Source: Acidiferrobacteraceae bacterium
Lineage (GTDB): Bacteria > Pseudomonadota > Gammaproteobacteria > Arenicellales > UBA868
Length of the DNA: 45,487 bases
Reading direction: 5' to 3'
Assembly: GCA_002726415.1 (NCBI GenBank)
Contig: PBSU01000048.1
Location: forward strand, 1 to 45,487
The notes below the pieces were generated by a model. The model saw only the letters and a list, made by a program, of their open reading frames with translations, was not told the DNA's origin and did not search any database. Of the stretch, positions 31,967-40,768 are shown piece after piece. Both the position numbers and the translations under genes were made by a program. How positions within the stretch are numbered: position 1 is the first letter of the stretch; each line of letters opens with the position of its first letter.

Positions 31967-31982
31967 CTGTATATATATACAG
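31967..31982. promoter_or_regulatory. LexA (SOS) box upstream of lexA-imuA-imuB
   Basis: CTGTATATATATACAG, perfect CTGT-N8-ACAG palindrome. Confidence 0.93.
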
Positions 31983-32181
31983 TTATTGAGAGAGCCTGTC
32001 CAGTCTCGCCCTGGATTAATCTCCGGTCAGCCATGCCCCACGGGGCTCAGAAAAACAGGAGGAGCGACGAAGGTCATCGGAAAACAAACGTGAGTATCAT
32101 GGCATCCAGGTCGGCTCGGCAGTTTAATCACGGGCACAGGCTCGTTTAAACTCAGGGGCGAAGCACAACTGAGAAGCAAAC

Positions 32182-32934
32182 ATGAGTGAGACCGGTCGGA
32201 TACTGACGGTAGTCCATCAGGCGACATCGACTCCCGGGTTAGTTGGTGAGGCGCTGGTACAGCGGGGTTATTGCCTCGACCAGTGTTGCCCATGCTTGGA
32301 TGGCATACTGCCCCGTGACCTTTCGGGCTACACCGCAGTGGTGATTTTCGGGGGCCCCCAGAGTGCCACGGATGACCATGATCCGGGAATTCGCGCGGAG
32401 CTCGATTGGCTGTCTTCCACGGTTCTGCCCAGTGGAATCCCCATGTTGGGAATTTGTCTGGGCGCACAGGAGTTGGCACGAACATTAGGCGCTAAAGTGG
32501 GGCCCCGCGGCGATGGCGTGGTGGAGATTGGGTACTGGGAGGTGTCACCAACTGAACAGGGTTTGGGCTTTTTGCCTGAACCCACCACTTTTTACCAGTG
32601 GCACTCGGAGACATTTGAAATCCCACCAGGCGCCGTTCACCTCGCCGGAAACGACACTTTCGCCGGACAGGCCTTCTCTTATGGCGGGTGCGCTTTCGGC
32701 ATCGAATTTCATCCCGAGATCACTCGGGATATGATCAACCATTGGTGCACTTCAGAGCGGGGACAACCCAAACTTACACTTTGCGGCGCGCAGTCACATG
32801 AACAGCAGTTGGGCCACCATGCGCGCTATGCCTCAGGCGCCCGCCAATGGCTGGATCACTTTCTTGACCGTATTTTCTTGCCCCAAGAAAGTGCCCAGAC
32901 CTCTTCGGCGGGCCGGGCAACGACCCGAGCATAA
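32182..32934 (+). CDS. Class I glutamine amidotransferase (GMP-synthase-like)
   Basis: FGGPQSA...MLGICLGAQELA...FGIEFHPEIT. Confidence 0.92.
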   Translation: MSETGRILTVVHQATSTPGLVGEALVQRGYCLDQCCPCLDGILPRDLSGYTAVVIFGGPQSATDDHDPGIRAELDWLSSTVLPSGIPMLGICLGAQELARTLGAKVGPRGDGVVEIGYWEVSPTEQGLGFLPEPTTFYQWHSETFEIPPGAVHLAGNDTFAGQAFSYGGCAFGIEFHPEITRDMINHWCTSERGQPKLTLCGAQSHEQQLGHHARYASGARQWLDHFLDRIFLPQESAQTSSAGRATTRA

Positions 32935-33013
32935 CGGGTATTCTTTTGCAGAACCGGTCGATACCGGTTAAGGCGGGTCTCAGCCCGTCTTCAGATAGGG
33001 CGATCGAATCAGA

Positions 33014-33922
33014 TCAGGGTGCTTTTCCCAGCACCAGCAAGACGATCGCGCCGCTGAGCAGGATTACCCCGGTAATTTCCGTACGGCTGACTTTCTCTCG
33101 AAAAAGGAACACCGAAACCAGGAAGGTAAATACCAGTTCGATTTGCCCCAGGGCGCGTATATAGGCGGCGTGTGTCAGGGCAAAGGCGATAAACCAGCAG
33201 ACCGAGGCGGCCCAACCGGCGAATCCTACCCCAAGACAGGTAGGCCAATGTCTCGTGGTCTGGCTGATCTGCCCAGGCTGAAAGAGGCGTAGCCACGCTA
33301 GCAGTACCAGGCTCTGGACCGCCAGGGCGACCGCCAGGGCATAGGCCGAGCGTAACAGTAATCCGCCCTGGTCAAGAGAGAGCACGGCACCGCGAAACAT
33401 CACCGAAGAAAGCCCCAGTGCCAGGCCACAAGCGAGGCCGATCAGGGTAGTCTTTTGGCCCAGGCTACCCGCCAGTCGCGCCCAAGAGAGATGGGATTTG
33501 CCCATGACCATTACCATGACGCCACAAAACGCAATCAGAATCGCGATCAGGGCGCGTCCGGAAACGCTCTCCCCTAGCAGTAGCGCCTCCAGTATTACGA
33601 CCTGGACCACCTCAGTTTTAGAAAGCGCGGTACCGACCGTAAAGTTGGTTAACGAAAAAAGCCACATCAGTAAAAAGGTGAAAATGATCTGAGCAAGCGA
33701 TCCTCCCACTATCCAGGCGAAAAAGACCTTATTAACGTCGGGTAGCGGCAGTTGAAAAAACAAAGCGAGAAACGCAACCCACAGCAATGCAAATGGCAGA
33801 GCGTATAGAAAACGCACGGCCGCGGCGCCCAGATCTGTCAGTTCCGACTTCAGGTGGCGCTGAGCTGCCGAGCGCAGGTTCTGAAAAAACGCAGCGGCGA
33901 TGGTAAAGGGGATCCAGAGCAT
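33014..33922 (-). CDS. EamA/DMT-family permease
   Basis: About ten hydrophobic segments; EALLLGESVSGRALIAILIAFCGVMVM. Confidence 0.82.
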   Translation of the reverse strand: MLWIPFTIAAAFFQNLRSAAQRHLKSELTDLGAAAVRFLYALPFALLWVAFLALFFQLPLPDVNKVFFAWIVGGSLAQIIFTFLLMWLFSLTNFTVGTALSKTEVVQVVILEALLLGESVSGRALIAILIAFCGVMVMVMGKSHLSWARLAGSLGQKTTLIGLACGLALGLSSVMFRGAVLSLDQGGLLLRSAYALAVALAVQSLVLLAWLRLFQPGQISQTTRHWPTCLGVGFAGWAASVCWFIAFALTHAAYIRALGQIELVFTFLVSVFLFREKVSRTEITGVILLSGAIVLLVLGKAP

Positions 33923-34199
33923 GGAAGTGTTATCTGCCGGGCGAAGATCTATTCGTTAATGTTGCGTGGATTGAGCGTTCGCACCAACGTGTGGAGTGGG
34001 GGGTGTGGTGGCTTAATCAGAAACTGAGCGGTTGGTACTTATACCTCGTTATACTCGAAGGTGGGGAGCGAGCGTCCACAAAAAGATCAATCTTAACCCT
34101 TTCCAGGAAGGGCTCAAAAAGGCGCGCTGCCTGTTTCCTCCCTTTTATTATTACGAGGCAAAATATGGGTCTCTTGCCCAAACCACCTACCCCTGACTG

Positions 34200-35093
34200 A
34201 TGATTGCCCATCCTGCCATACGGGCTCATGTGGCTATGCTGCTGTTCTCGGGCGTGGTCGCGGGTTCATTCAGCCTTGGTCATGGCATTGCCAATGAAAT
34301 TAGCCCCGCGGCGTTGACGGCGATGCGCTTTATGCTTGCCGCGGTAATTATGGCTGCATGGGTATGGCGCACTCGCGGGCTTTCTCGCCGTGATCTTCAG
34401 GCGCCGTGGCGCTACCTGGTCCTGGGGGGCTTAATGGGAGCGTATTTTGTTCTCATGTTTGAAGGCTTGAAAACGGCGCCGGCGGTATCTACCTCGGCCG
34501 TATTCACGCTGACCCCGGCCTTAAGTGCCGTTTTCGGCTATGTATTGCTGTCCCAGTTTGTGACGTCTCGAATTATGGCGGCGCTGAGCATCGGCTGTAT
34601 CGGGGCCGTTTGGGTGATCTTCCGGGCAGATTTTGATGCACTTCTCGCCCTGCAGATAGGGCGCGGGGAGGGAATCTATTTTCTGGGCTGTGTAGCCCAC
34701 GCGTTCTATACGCCCTTAGTCCGTAAGCTCAACCGTGGTCAGTCGCCGGTCGCATTCACCTTCGGCACAATCGTCGGCGCGATGCTATTGCTGTTGCTGT
34801 ATGGTGGGGGTGATCTCGCGACAACCGACTATGCCGCCTTACGACCGATCGTGTGGGTAACGTTGATCTACCTCGCGGTATTTGCCAGTGCTGGATCGTT
34901 TTTTCTGGTCCAGTATTCGACGCTCCACTTACCATCAGCGAAGGTGATGGCGTATACCTATCTTACGCCGAGTTGGGTGATCCTGTGGGAAGGGGCGCTG
35001 GGAAAAGCGCTGCCGACGCCGGGTGTGTGGGTAGGTGTCGTTGCAACCATACTGGCCCTGACACTGCTTTTGCGTGATGAGTCTGCGCAATGA
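34200..35093 (+). CDS. EamA/DMT-family permease
   Basis: GVVAGSFSLGHGIANEISPAALTAMRFMLAAVIM...VFTLTPALSAVFGYVLL. Confidence 0.88.
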   Translation: MIAHPAIRAHVAMLLFSGVVAGSFSLGHGIANEISPAALTAMRFMLAAVIMAAWVWRTRGLSRRDLQAPWRYLVLGGLMGAYFVLMFEGLKTAPAVSTSAVFTLTPALSAVFGYVLLSQFVTSRIMAALSIGCIGAVWVIFRADFDALLALQIGRGEGIYFLGCVAHAFYTPLVRKLNRGQSPVAFTFGTIVGAMLLLLLYGGGDLATTDYAALRPIVWVTLIYLAVFASAGSFFLVQYSTLHLPSAKVMAYTYLTPSWVILWEGALGKALPTPGVWVGVVATILALTLLLRDESAQ

Positions 35094-35183
35094 CATGGGC
35101 GGGCGTTAACCAGATTCACATCTGTTCGGTCATGACCGAGTATTACCAACCGTCTATTTAGCCGATAAGGAGTGAGTTAGCCT

Positions 35184-36119
35184 ATGCCTCGTTCAGTCAG
35201 GTTCCGATTTCTGGAGCAATCATGGCTGCCGTTATTATTGCTTATTACGTTGGGGTTGCTATGGGGTGGGGTGACCAACGTGGCGCGTTTCGTGGGGTTT
35301 TCCGGAATCCCCCCATTTGCGTATGCATTCTGGACAGTGGCAATCGGAGCAGGGTTGCTGACGCTGGTGAATATCGTTCGCAGGCAACGATTTCCGTTCT
35401 CGCACCGGCACCTGGGTTATTACCTGGTGGTCGGTACATTGAGTTCCGGGATGCCAACGGCGAACATGTTTTTGTGTTTGAACTACATCAGTGTGGGCGC
35501 GATGTCACTCGCGTTGACGATGGTGCCATTGGCGACTTACCTGCTGTCATTTCTGGCGGGCATTGAGAAAACTAATCGAAAGCGTGCATCCGGTATTGCG
35601 TTGGGGTTATTGGGTGCTTTGCTGGTCATCATCCCGGACAACGGCCTCCCCGCGGATCAACCGGTGGGGTGGTTTGTGCTGGCCTTTCTTTCACCACTGG
35701 GCTATGCCTCAGGGAATGTTTTTACCGCCAAATTTCGCCCGCAAGATGTAGATTCACTGGTCGGGGCTAACGGGATGCTGGTGTCGTCAGCTCTGCTGCT
35801 GCTGTTGCTGACGTTAGTGACTGATCAGTGGTATCTGCTGTGGACTGAGTCACCGTGGGTAGACGGGCTGATAACCTTGCATGGCGCCGTGTCTGCCGTG
35901 GGCTTTACCTTGTTCTTTACTTTGGTACGAATCGCCGGGCCAGTTTATTTCAGCCAGGTCGCCTATCTGGTCACATTTTTCGGTATTGGCATCGCGTTAG
36001 TGGTTTTTGGCGAGCGCTACAGCCTGTGGCACTGGGTGGCGCTGGTTGTCACCGTCTTTGGCGTGTGGCTGGTGAATAGCGCACAACGCCGGGCGGTGCT
36101 GGGTACACCCCGACCTTGA
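35184..36119 (+). CDS. EamA/DMT-family permease
   Basis: LLLITLGLLWGGVTNVARFVGFSGIPPFAYAFWTVAIGAG...VVFGERYSLWHWVALVVTVFGVWLVN. Confidence 0.88.
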   Translation: MPRSVRFRFLEQSWLPLLLLITLGLLWGGVTNVARFVGFSGIPPFAYAFWTVAIGAGLLTLVNIVRRQRFPFSHRHLGYYLVVGTLSSGMPTANMFLCLNYISVGAMSLALTMVPLATYLLSFLAGIEKTNRKRASGIALGLLGALLVIIPDNGLPADQPVGWFVLAFLSPLGYASGNVFTAKFRPQDVDSLVGANGMLVSSALLLLLLTLVTDQWYLLWTESPWVDGLITLHGAVSAVGFTLFFTLVRIAGPVYFSQVAYLVTFFGIGIALVVFGERYSLWHWVALVVTVFGVWLVNSAQRRAVLGTPRP

Positions 36120-36134
36120 CAGTATGGCAGCCCT

Positions 36135-36320
36135 TCATAATGAAGGTGTCGTATCAGAGAGTTTGCGGGTCACGGCCTGTATTCCCTCAAGGGCTAGATT
36201 CTGCACCTCGTGATAACGGGGTTTATCCGGGTAGATCGCATGCACCGGCCGTTTGAGCCTTGGAGCTTCATCTACCAGGTGCAAGCAGCCTTGGCTCAAG
36301 AGAATACCAGGGCGCACCAT
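36135..36320 (-). pseudogene. Possible remnant of a LysR-type regulator C-terminus
   Basis: LHLVDEAPRLKRPVHAIYPDKPRYHEVQNLALEGIQAVTRKL resembles a LysR effector-domain tail; frame closed by TAA just upstream. Confidence 0.35.
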
Positions 36321-36639
36321 GACTGACAGGCATTATGTCTGTGATACAGACAAGATCGACGAAGAAGATCTCCTTCGATTTGATTATGAAGATCAAACCT
36401 TCTGCATCTATCACACACCCGAGGGATTTTTTGCAACCGACGGCTATTGCACTCACGAAGAACAGCATCTTGAAGGGGGCATCGTGATCGACAACGTGAT
36501 TGAATGCCCCCTGCACCAGGGTCGTTTCGATGTGCGTACTGGCAAAGCTCTGTCGGCGCCTGCCTGTATTGATCTGAAGACCTATCCGGTCACTATCGAA
36601 AATAATAAGATCTATATTTCACTGGCCAATAAAATATGA
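36319..36639 (+). CDS. Rieske-type [2Fe-2S] ferredoxin (MocE-like)
   Basis: GYCTHEEQHL...ECPLHQGRFDVRTGKALSAPA. Confidence 0.93.
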   Translation: MTDRHYVCDTDKIDEEDLLRFDYEDQTFCIYHTPEGFFATDGYCTHEEQHLEGGIVIDNVIECPLHQGRFDVRTGKALSAPACIDLKTYPVTIENNKIYISLANKI

Positions 36640-36678
36640 GGCGAAATATTTTCTTGCCTTTTCATACTGGAGGTTGTG

Positions 36679-37455
36679 ATGCCTGAATCAATCGTTACCG
36701 CAGGATCTGTTTCTGAAGCGGAGTGGGCGCTTCGCCAGGAACTCGCAGCCTGCTATCGCCTGTTTGTTAAATACGGATGGACCGATCTGATTTTCACGCA
36801 CCTAAGTGCCCGGGTTCCCGGTTGCTCAGATCAGTATCTGATTAATCCTTTTGGGTTACTCTTTGGGGAAATCACGGCTTCGAACCTGATCAAGGTCGAT
36901 TTTGCGGGTAATGTGGTATCTGGAGACTACCCTTACAATGATGCAGGCCACGCAATTCACTCTGCCGTCCTGCGATCTCGGCCTGATATTAACGTGGCCC
37001 TGCATTCGCACACCCGTGCCGGGACCGCTGTCTCCTGTATGCAGTGTGGTTTGCTCCCTTTAAGCCAGCAGGCCAACGAGATTGGCAATCTGGTCTGCTA
37101 CCACCGCTACGATCTGGCGACGGATAACGAACAGGAATGCAAAAACCTGGGGGAAGATCTGGCCGATAAATGGGCCATGATCATGCACAACCATGGCCTG
37201 CTGGCTGCCGGCCGTACCATGGCTGAAGCGTTCTATCTTTTATATACCCTTGAAAGCGCCTGCAAGATTCAGGTTGATGTGATGGCATCTGGGGCTGAGC
37301 AGATTATTCCTGACAAGAAGGCAATAGCCAGCGTTGAGAAATCCGGGCTCGTCGGAAAAGCTGAAAAAGCGCGCACGCCAGATAACTACCTGGATCGCAA
37401 CTGGCAGGCTCTGATCCGTATGCTGGATCGCGAAGACCCCTCCTACCGTGAATAA
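36679..37455 (+). CDS. Class II aldolase/adducin family protein
   Basis: FTHLSARVPGCSDQYLINPFGLLFGEITASNLIKVD...HSAVLRSRPDINVALHSHT...MIMHNHGLLAAG. Confidence 0.93.
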   Translation: MPESIVTAGSVSEAEWALRQELAACYRLFVKYGWTDLIFTHLSARVPGCSDQYLINPFGLLFGEITASNLIKVDFAGNVVSGDYPYNDAGHAIHSAVLRSRPDINVALHSHTRAGTAVSCMQCGLLPLSQQANEIGNLVCYHRYDLATDNEQECKNLGEDLADKWAMIMHNHGLLAAGRTMAEAFYLLYTLESACKIQVDVMASGAEQIIPDKKAIASVEKSGLVGKAEKARTPDNYLDRNWQALIRMLDREDPSYRE

Positions 37456-37886
37456 GATCGGGGCCTCGACGCAGCCTTTAACCTCAGCAGGATGCTCACT
37501 AATTTGCAGAACTGGGGCCCCGCTCCGGGCAGTCGATTAATCAGTGATCTGAATCTCGGGGGCTAATACCCACACTCGTACCTCTGTATCTCTTGGGCCG
37601 CATCAAAAGGCGCTATATCGACTTAATATTCGTGCAGTATTACTTTTAGTGAGGTATTGTGGTAAAACCAAGCCATAGATGAGAAGTGTTTCGTTATATA
37701 AAGAAAGCGTTTCAGTTGTGAATCGAGGCTAGAGTCACTTATATTCATATTTTATAGTGCCTATCGAGTCTTTTTTCTCAGCCCATTGCCTGTTATAGGC
37801 CCGCAACGACGCACCTGATTTTGTTAATCTCGCTATAGGCGCCCCAAGCAGGCGCTTCACCAACCCCTCTGGAGGAAGTAAGAGTT

Positions 37887-39500
37887 ATGTACGATAGACA
37901 AAAGTCCGAAATTGATCGCCTGCAGGATCAGGTAGTCAAAGGCAAGATGAGCCGACGGGAATTTCTCTCCCGCATTTCTGCGATGGGACTGGGTGCCATG
38001 GCGCCCGGCCTGTACATGCAAAGCGCAATGGCAGCGCCAAAGCAGGGCGGACGTTTTCGCCAGGGTGTGACCGGCGGCGCCACCAGCGACGTGCTGGATC
38101 CAGGGCAGATTCTGGATCACTACATGATGAATGTGCAATTTGCTCAACTTCGCAATAACCTGACCGAGGTCGCCCCCTCCGGCGATCTGGTTCCCGAACT
38201 CGCGGAGAGTTGGGAAGGCAGCAACGGCGCCAAAACATGGAACTTTAAGGTTCGCCAGGGTGTCGAATTCCACAATGGCAAATCACTCACCTCTGAAGAC
38301 GTGGTGGATTCGCTGAACCACCATCTGGGCGAAGACTCCAAGTCTGCAGCCAAGGGTCAGTTGGGCGCGGTGACCTCAGTAAAAGCAGATGGCAAGTACG
38401 GCGTAGTGGTGGAGTTGTCAGGTGGAGATGCGGACTTTCCGTTCATCCTGACTGATTATCACCTGCTGATTTGCCCCTCTAACGGAGATGGCACGATCGA
38501 CTGGCAATCCGGAGTTGGCACTGCTGGCTACACCCTGGTTGAGCATGAGCCGGGCGTTCGCACGTTAACCAAGGCCAGCCCCAATTACTGGAAGCCAAAC
38601 CGGCGTTTCTTTGATGAAGTAGAAACCCTGCAGATCGCCGACTCGGCTGCCCGGGAGAATGCCCTGCGTACCGGTGAGATCGACGCAATGAACAACGTGG
38701 CCCCCAAGACCGCTGATCTGCTCAAGCGTCAGTCGGGCATCGTGGTAGATGTGACCAAGGGTAACAAGCAGGTTACCCTGCCGATGCTGACCAACATTGC
38801 GCCGTTCGATAACAACGATGTGCGTACCGCGATTAAGTATATTGTCGACCGTGAGCAATGGCTCAAAGTGGTCGCTCGAGGGTACGGTGAGCTGGGTAAC
38901 GATAATCCCATTGGTCCGGCCAACGTTTATCGAGCCACCACCGATGAATTGCCCCAGCGTGGCTACGATCCGGACAAGGCCAAGTATCACTTGAAGAAAG
39001 CCGGTTTCGACAGTCTCAACGTCAAGTTCCACGCAGCAGAAACCGGATTTGGTGGATCAATCGACGCTGGCCAGCTGATGGCCGAGACCGCACGCCCAGC
39101 CGGCATCAATATTGAAGTCGTGCGTGAACCGGATGATGGTTACTGGTCGAACGTGTGGATGAAAAAGCCATTTAGCGCTTGCTACTGGTCGGGTCGTCCC
39201 ACCGAGAACATGATGTTCTCCACTGTTTACTGGGGAGAAGCGGCCTGGAATGATACCTACTGGAAAAACGCCCAGTTTGATGATCTGCTGCTGCAGGGGC
39301 GTATCGAGACAGATGCCACCAAGCGTCGTGCGATCTACGTAGAGATGCAACAGATCGTACACAGCGACGGTGGTACGGTGTTGCCGCTTTTCCTGCAGGA
39401 TATCTTTGCCACTAACGACAAAATCCGTCATCCTGATGTGATCGGGGGCAACTGGGAACTTGACGGCATGAAAGCCGTAGAACGTTGGTGGTTTGCCTGA
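37887..39500 (+). CDS. Dpp/Opp-type ABC transporter substrate-binding protein with Tat-like signal
   Basis: N-terminal MSRREFLSRISAMGLGAMAPG; SBP_bac_5-type LVPELAESWEGSNGAKTWNFKVRQGVEFHNGKSLTSEDVV. Confidence 0.93.
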   Translation: MYDRQKSEIDRLQDQVVKGKMSRREFLSRISAMGLGAMAPGLYMQSAMAAPKQGGRFRQGVTGGATSDVLDPGQILDHYMMNVQFAQLRNNLTEVAPSGDLVPELAESWEGSNGAKTWNFKVRQGVEFHNGKSLTSEDVVDSLNHHLGEDSKSAAKGQLGAVTSVKADGKYGVVVELSGGDADFPFILTDYHLLICPSNGDGTIDWQSGVGTAGYTLVEHEPGVRTLTKASPNYWKPNRRFFDEVETLQIADSAARENALRTGEIDAMNNVAPKTADLLKRQSGIVVDVTKGNKQVTLPMLTNIAPFDNNDVRTAIKYIVDREQWLKVVARGYGELGNDNPIGPANVYRATTDELPQRGYDPDKAKYHLKKAGFDSLNVKFHAAETGFGGSIDAGQLMAETARPAGINIEVVREPDDGYWSNVWMKKPFSACYWSGRPTENMMFSTVYWGEAAWNDTYWKNAQFDDLLLQGRIETDATKRRAIYVEMQQIVHSDGGTVLPLFLQDIFATNDKIRHPDVIGGNWELDGMKAVERWWFA

Positions 39501-39529
39501 TTAACGCAGTGCCTAAGTAGCAAAATCAG

Positions 39530-39566
39530 CCTGGTGGGGCCGGCGCGGCCCCACCAGGTTTTTTTT
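39530..39566 (+). terminator. Strong intrinsic terminator/attenuator after substrate-binding protein gene
   Basis: 12-bp perfect stem CCTGGTGGGGCC-GGCGC-GGCCCCACCAGG followed by TTTTTTTT. Confidence 0.93.
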
Positions 39567-39577
39567 GCCTCAATAAA

Positions 39578-39661
39578 ACCGGGGCACGCAGAAAGATGCG
39601 GAAAAACGAATGTGGTCGGAAAGGGGTCTGATGGCGACCGCTCGATCCGTGATGCCCCGGT
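39578..39661. other. Predicted nested stem structure in SBP-permease intergenic region
   Basis: ACCGGGGCA/TGCCCCGGT outer stem; TGCGGA/TCCGTG; GTGGTCG/CGACCGC inner stem (G-U allowed). Confidence 0.4.
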
Positions 39662-39781
39662 CTTGGCCGCTTCATTGGCAGCGCGTTTGCGTGTTGGCCG
39701 AACTCGGTTAAATTACACGAACACAAAGTGGGAATCCGGGCTTCCAAGCTTTTGTATCAAGGAAGATCGAATCCATAAGAG

Positions 39782-40756
39782 GTGCAACCAGGAGATGGGG
39801 TGTCTTCGTTAGCTAAAGTCATACTGCAGCGTTTAGGTTTGGGATTACTGACACTGTTTGTCGTCTCGCTGATTATTGCCTTCGTTGTGGAACTGCTTCC
39901 CGGGGATATTACGCAGGCGCTCCTGGGCCAATCTGCTACACCTGAGACGGTTGCAGCCTTTCGGGCAGAGATTGGACTGGATCGCCCGGCCCACATCCGG
40001 TACCTGGAATGGCTCAAGGGGATGCTGACAGGGGATATGGGGAAATCCCTGGCCAGTAAACGCGACATCACGGAGTTTGTCGGAACCCGGCTTTCCAACA
40101 CGTTGTTCCTGGGCGGGGTTGCGGCTGCCATCGCGGTGCCTTTTGCGTTATTCCTGGGTCTGCTCGCAGCGCTTTACCGCAACAGCATTTACGATCGGAT
40201 TGTGAACCTGACAACGTTAACGTCGATATCGTTTCCAGAGTTCTTTGTGGCTTATATATTGATCCTCTTTTTGTCGGTCAAGAGCGGGATTTTTCCGGGC
40301 ATCTCTAATGTCAGCACCGATCTTGCCTTTAGTGACAAGCTTTTTCGGACAATTTTGCCGGCCCTGACCTTAACCTTGGTCGTATTGGCCCATATGTTAA
40401 GGATGACGCGTGCTGCGATCATTAATCTGCTTTCTAGCCCTTATATCGAAATGGCGCACCTCAAAGGGACTCAGCCTTTCCGGGTGATTGTGCGCCACGC
40501 GTTACCTAACGCCTGGGGTCCCATTGTCAATGTCATTGCGCTGAACCTGGCATACCTCGTGGTCGGCGTTGTCGTCGTCGAAGTGGTCTTTGTCTACCCC
40601 GGGTTGGGGCAACTGCTGGTCGATAGTGTCTCCAAGCGGGATCTGCCAGTCGTACAAGCTTGCGCCATGATTTTTGCAGCCGTTTATATCCTGCTCAACC
40701 TGGTGGCAGATATCGTGGCGATTGTCTCCAATCCACGACTGCTACATCCACGCTAG
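39782..40756 (+). CDS. ABC transporter permease, DppB-like
   Basis: LTGDMGKSLASKRDITEFVGTRLSNTLFLG...RHALPNAWGPIVNVIALNLAYLVVGVVVVEVVFVYPGLGQLLVDSV; GTG start or downstream GTG at 39800. Confidence 0.92.
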   Translation: MQPGDGVSSLAKVILQRLGLGLLTLFVVSLIIAFVVELLPGDITQALLGQSATPETVAAFRAEIGLDRPAHIRYLEWLKGMLTGDMGKSLASKRDITEFVGTRLSNTLFLGGVAAAIAVPFALFLGLLAALYRNSIYDRIVNLTTLTSISFPEFFVAYILILFLSVKSGIFPGISNVSTDLAFSDKLFRTILPALTLTLVVLAHMLRMTRAAIINLLSSPYIEMAHLKGTQPFRVIVRHALPNAWGPIVNVIALNLAYLVVGVVVVEVVFVYPGLGQLLVDSVSKRDLPVVQACAMIFAAVYILLNLVADIVAIVSNPRLLHPR

Positions 40757-40768
40757 AGAAAGGGCGAA

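Noticed and set aside
33991-34229. Small ORFs in the gap between two DMT permeases
   Set aside because: Low-complexity/basic sequences without recognisable motifs, in both strands of the same region; no support for coding
36132-36146. CCTTCA-TAA-TGAAGG hairpin after the third DMT permease as terminator
   Set aside because: Perfect 6-bp stem but low GC and no T-tract; could be chance or a weak element
39526-39812. ORFs 39526-39747 (-) and 39534-39812 (+) as genes
   Set aside because: They overlap the terminator hairpin and predicted stem structure, lack recognisable motifs and look like chance frames
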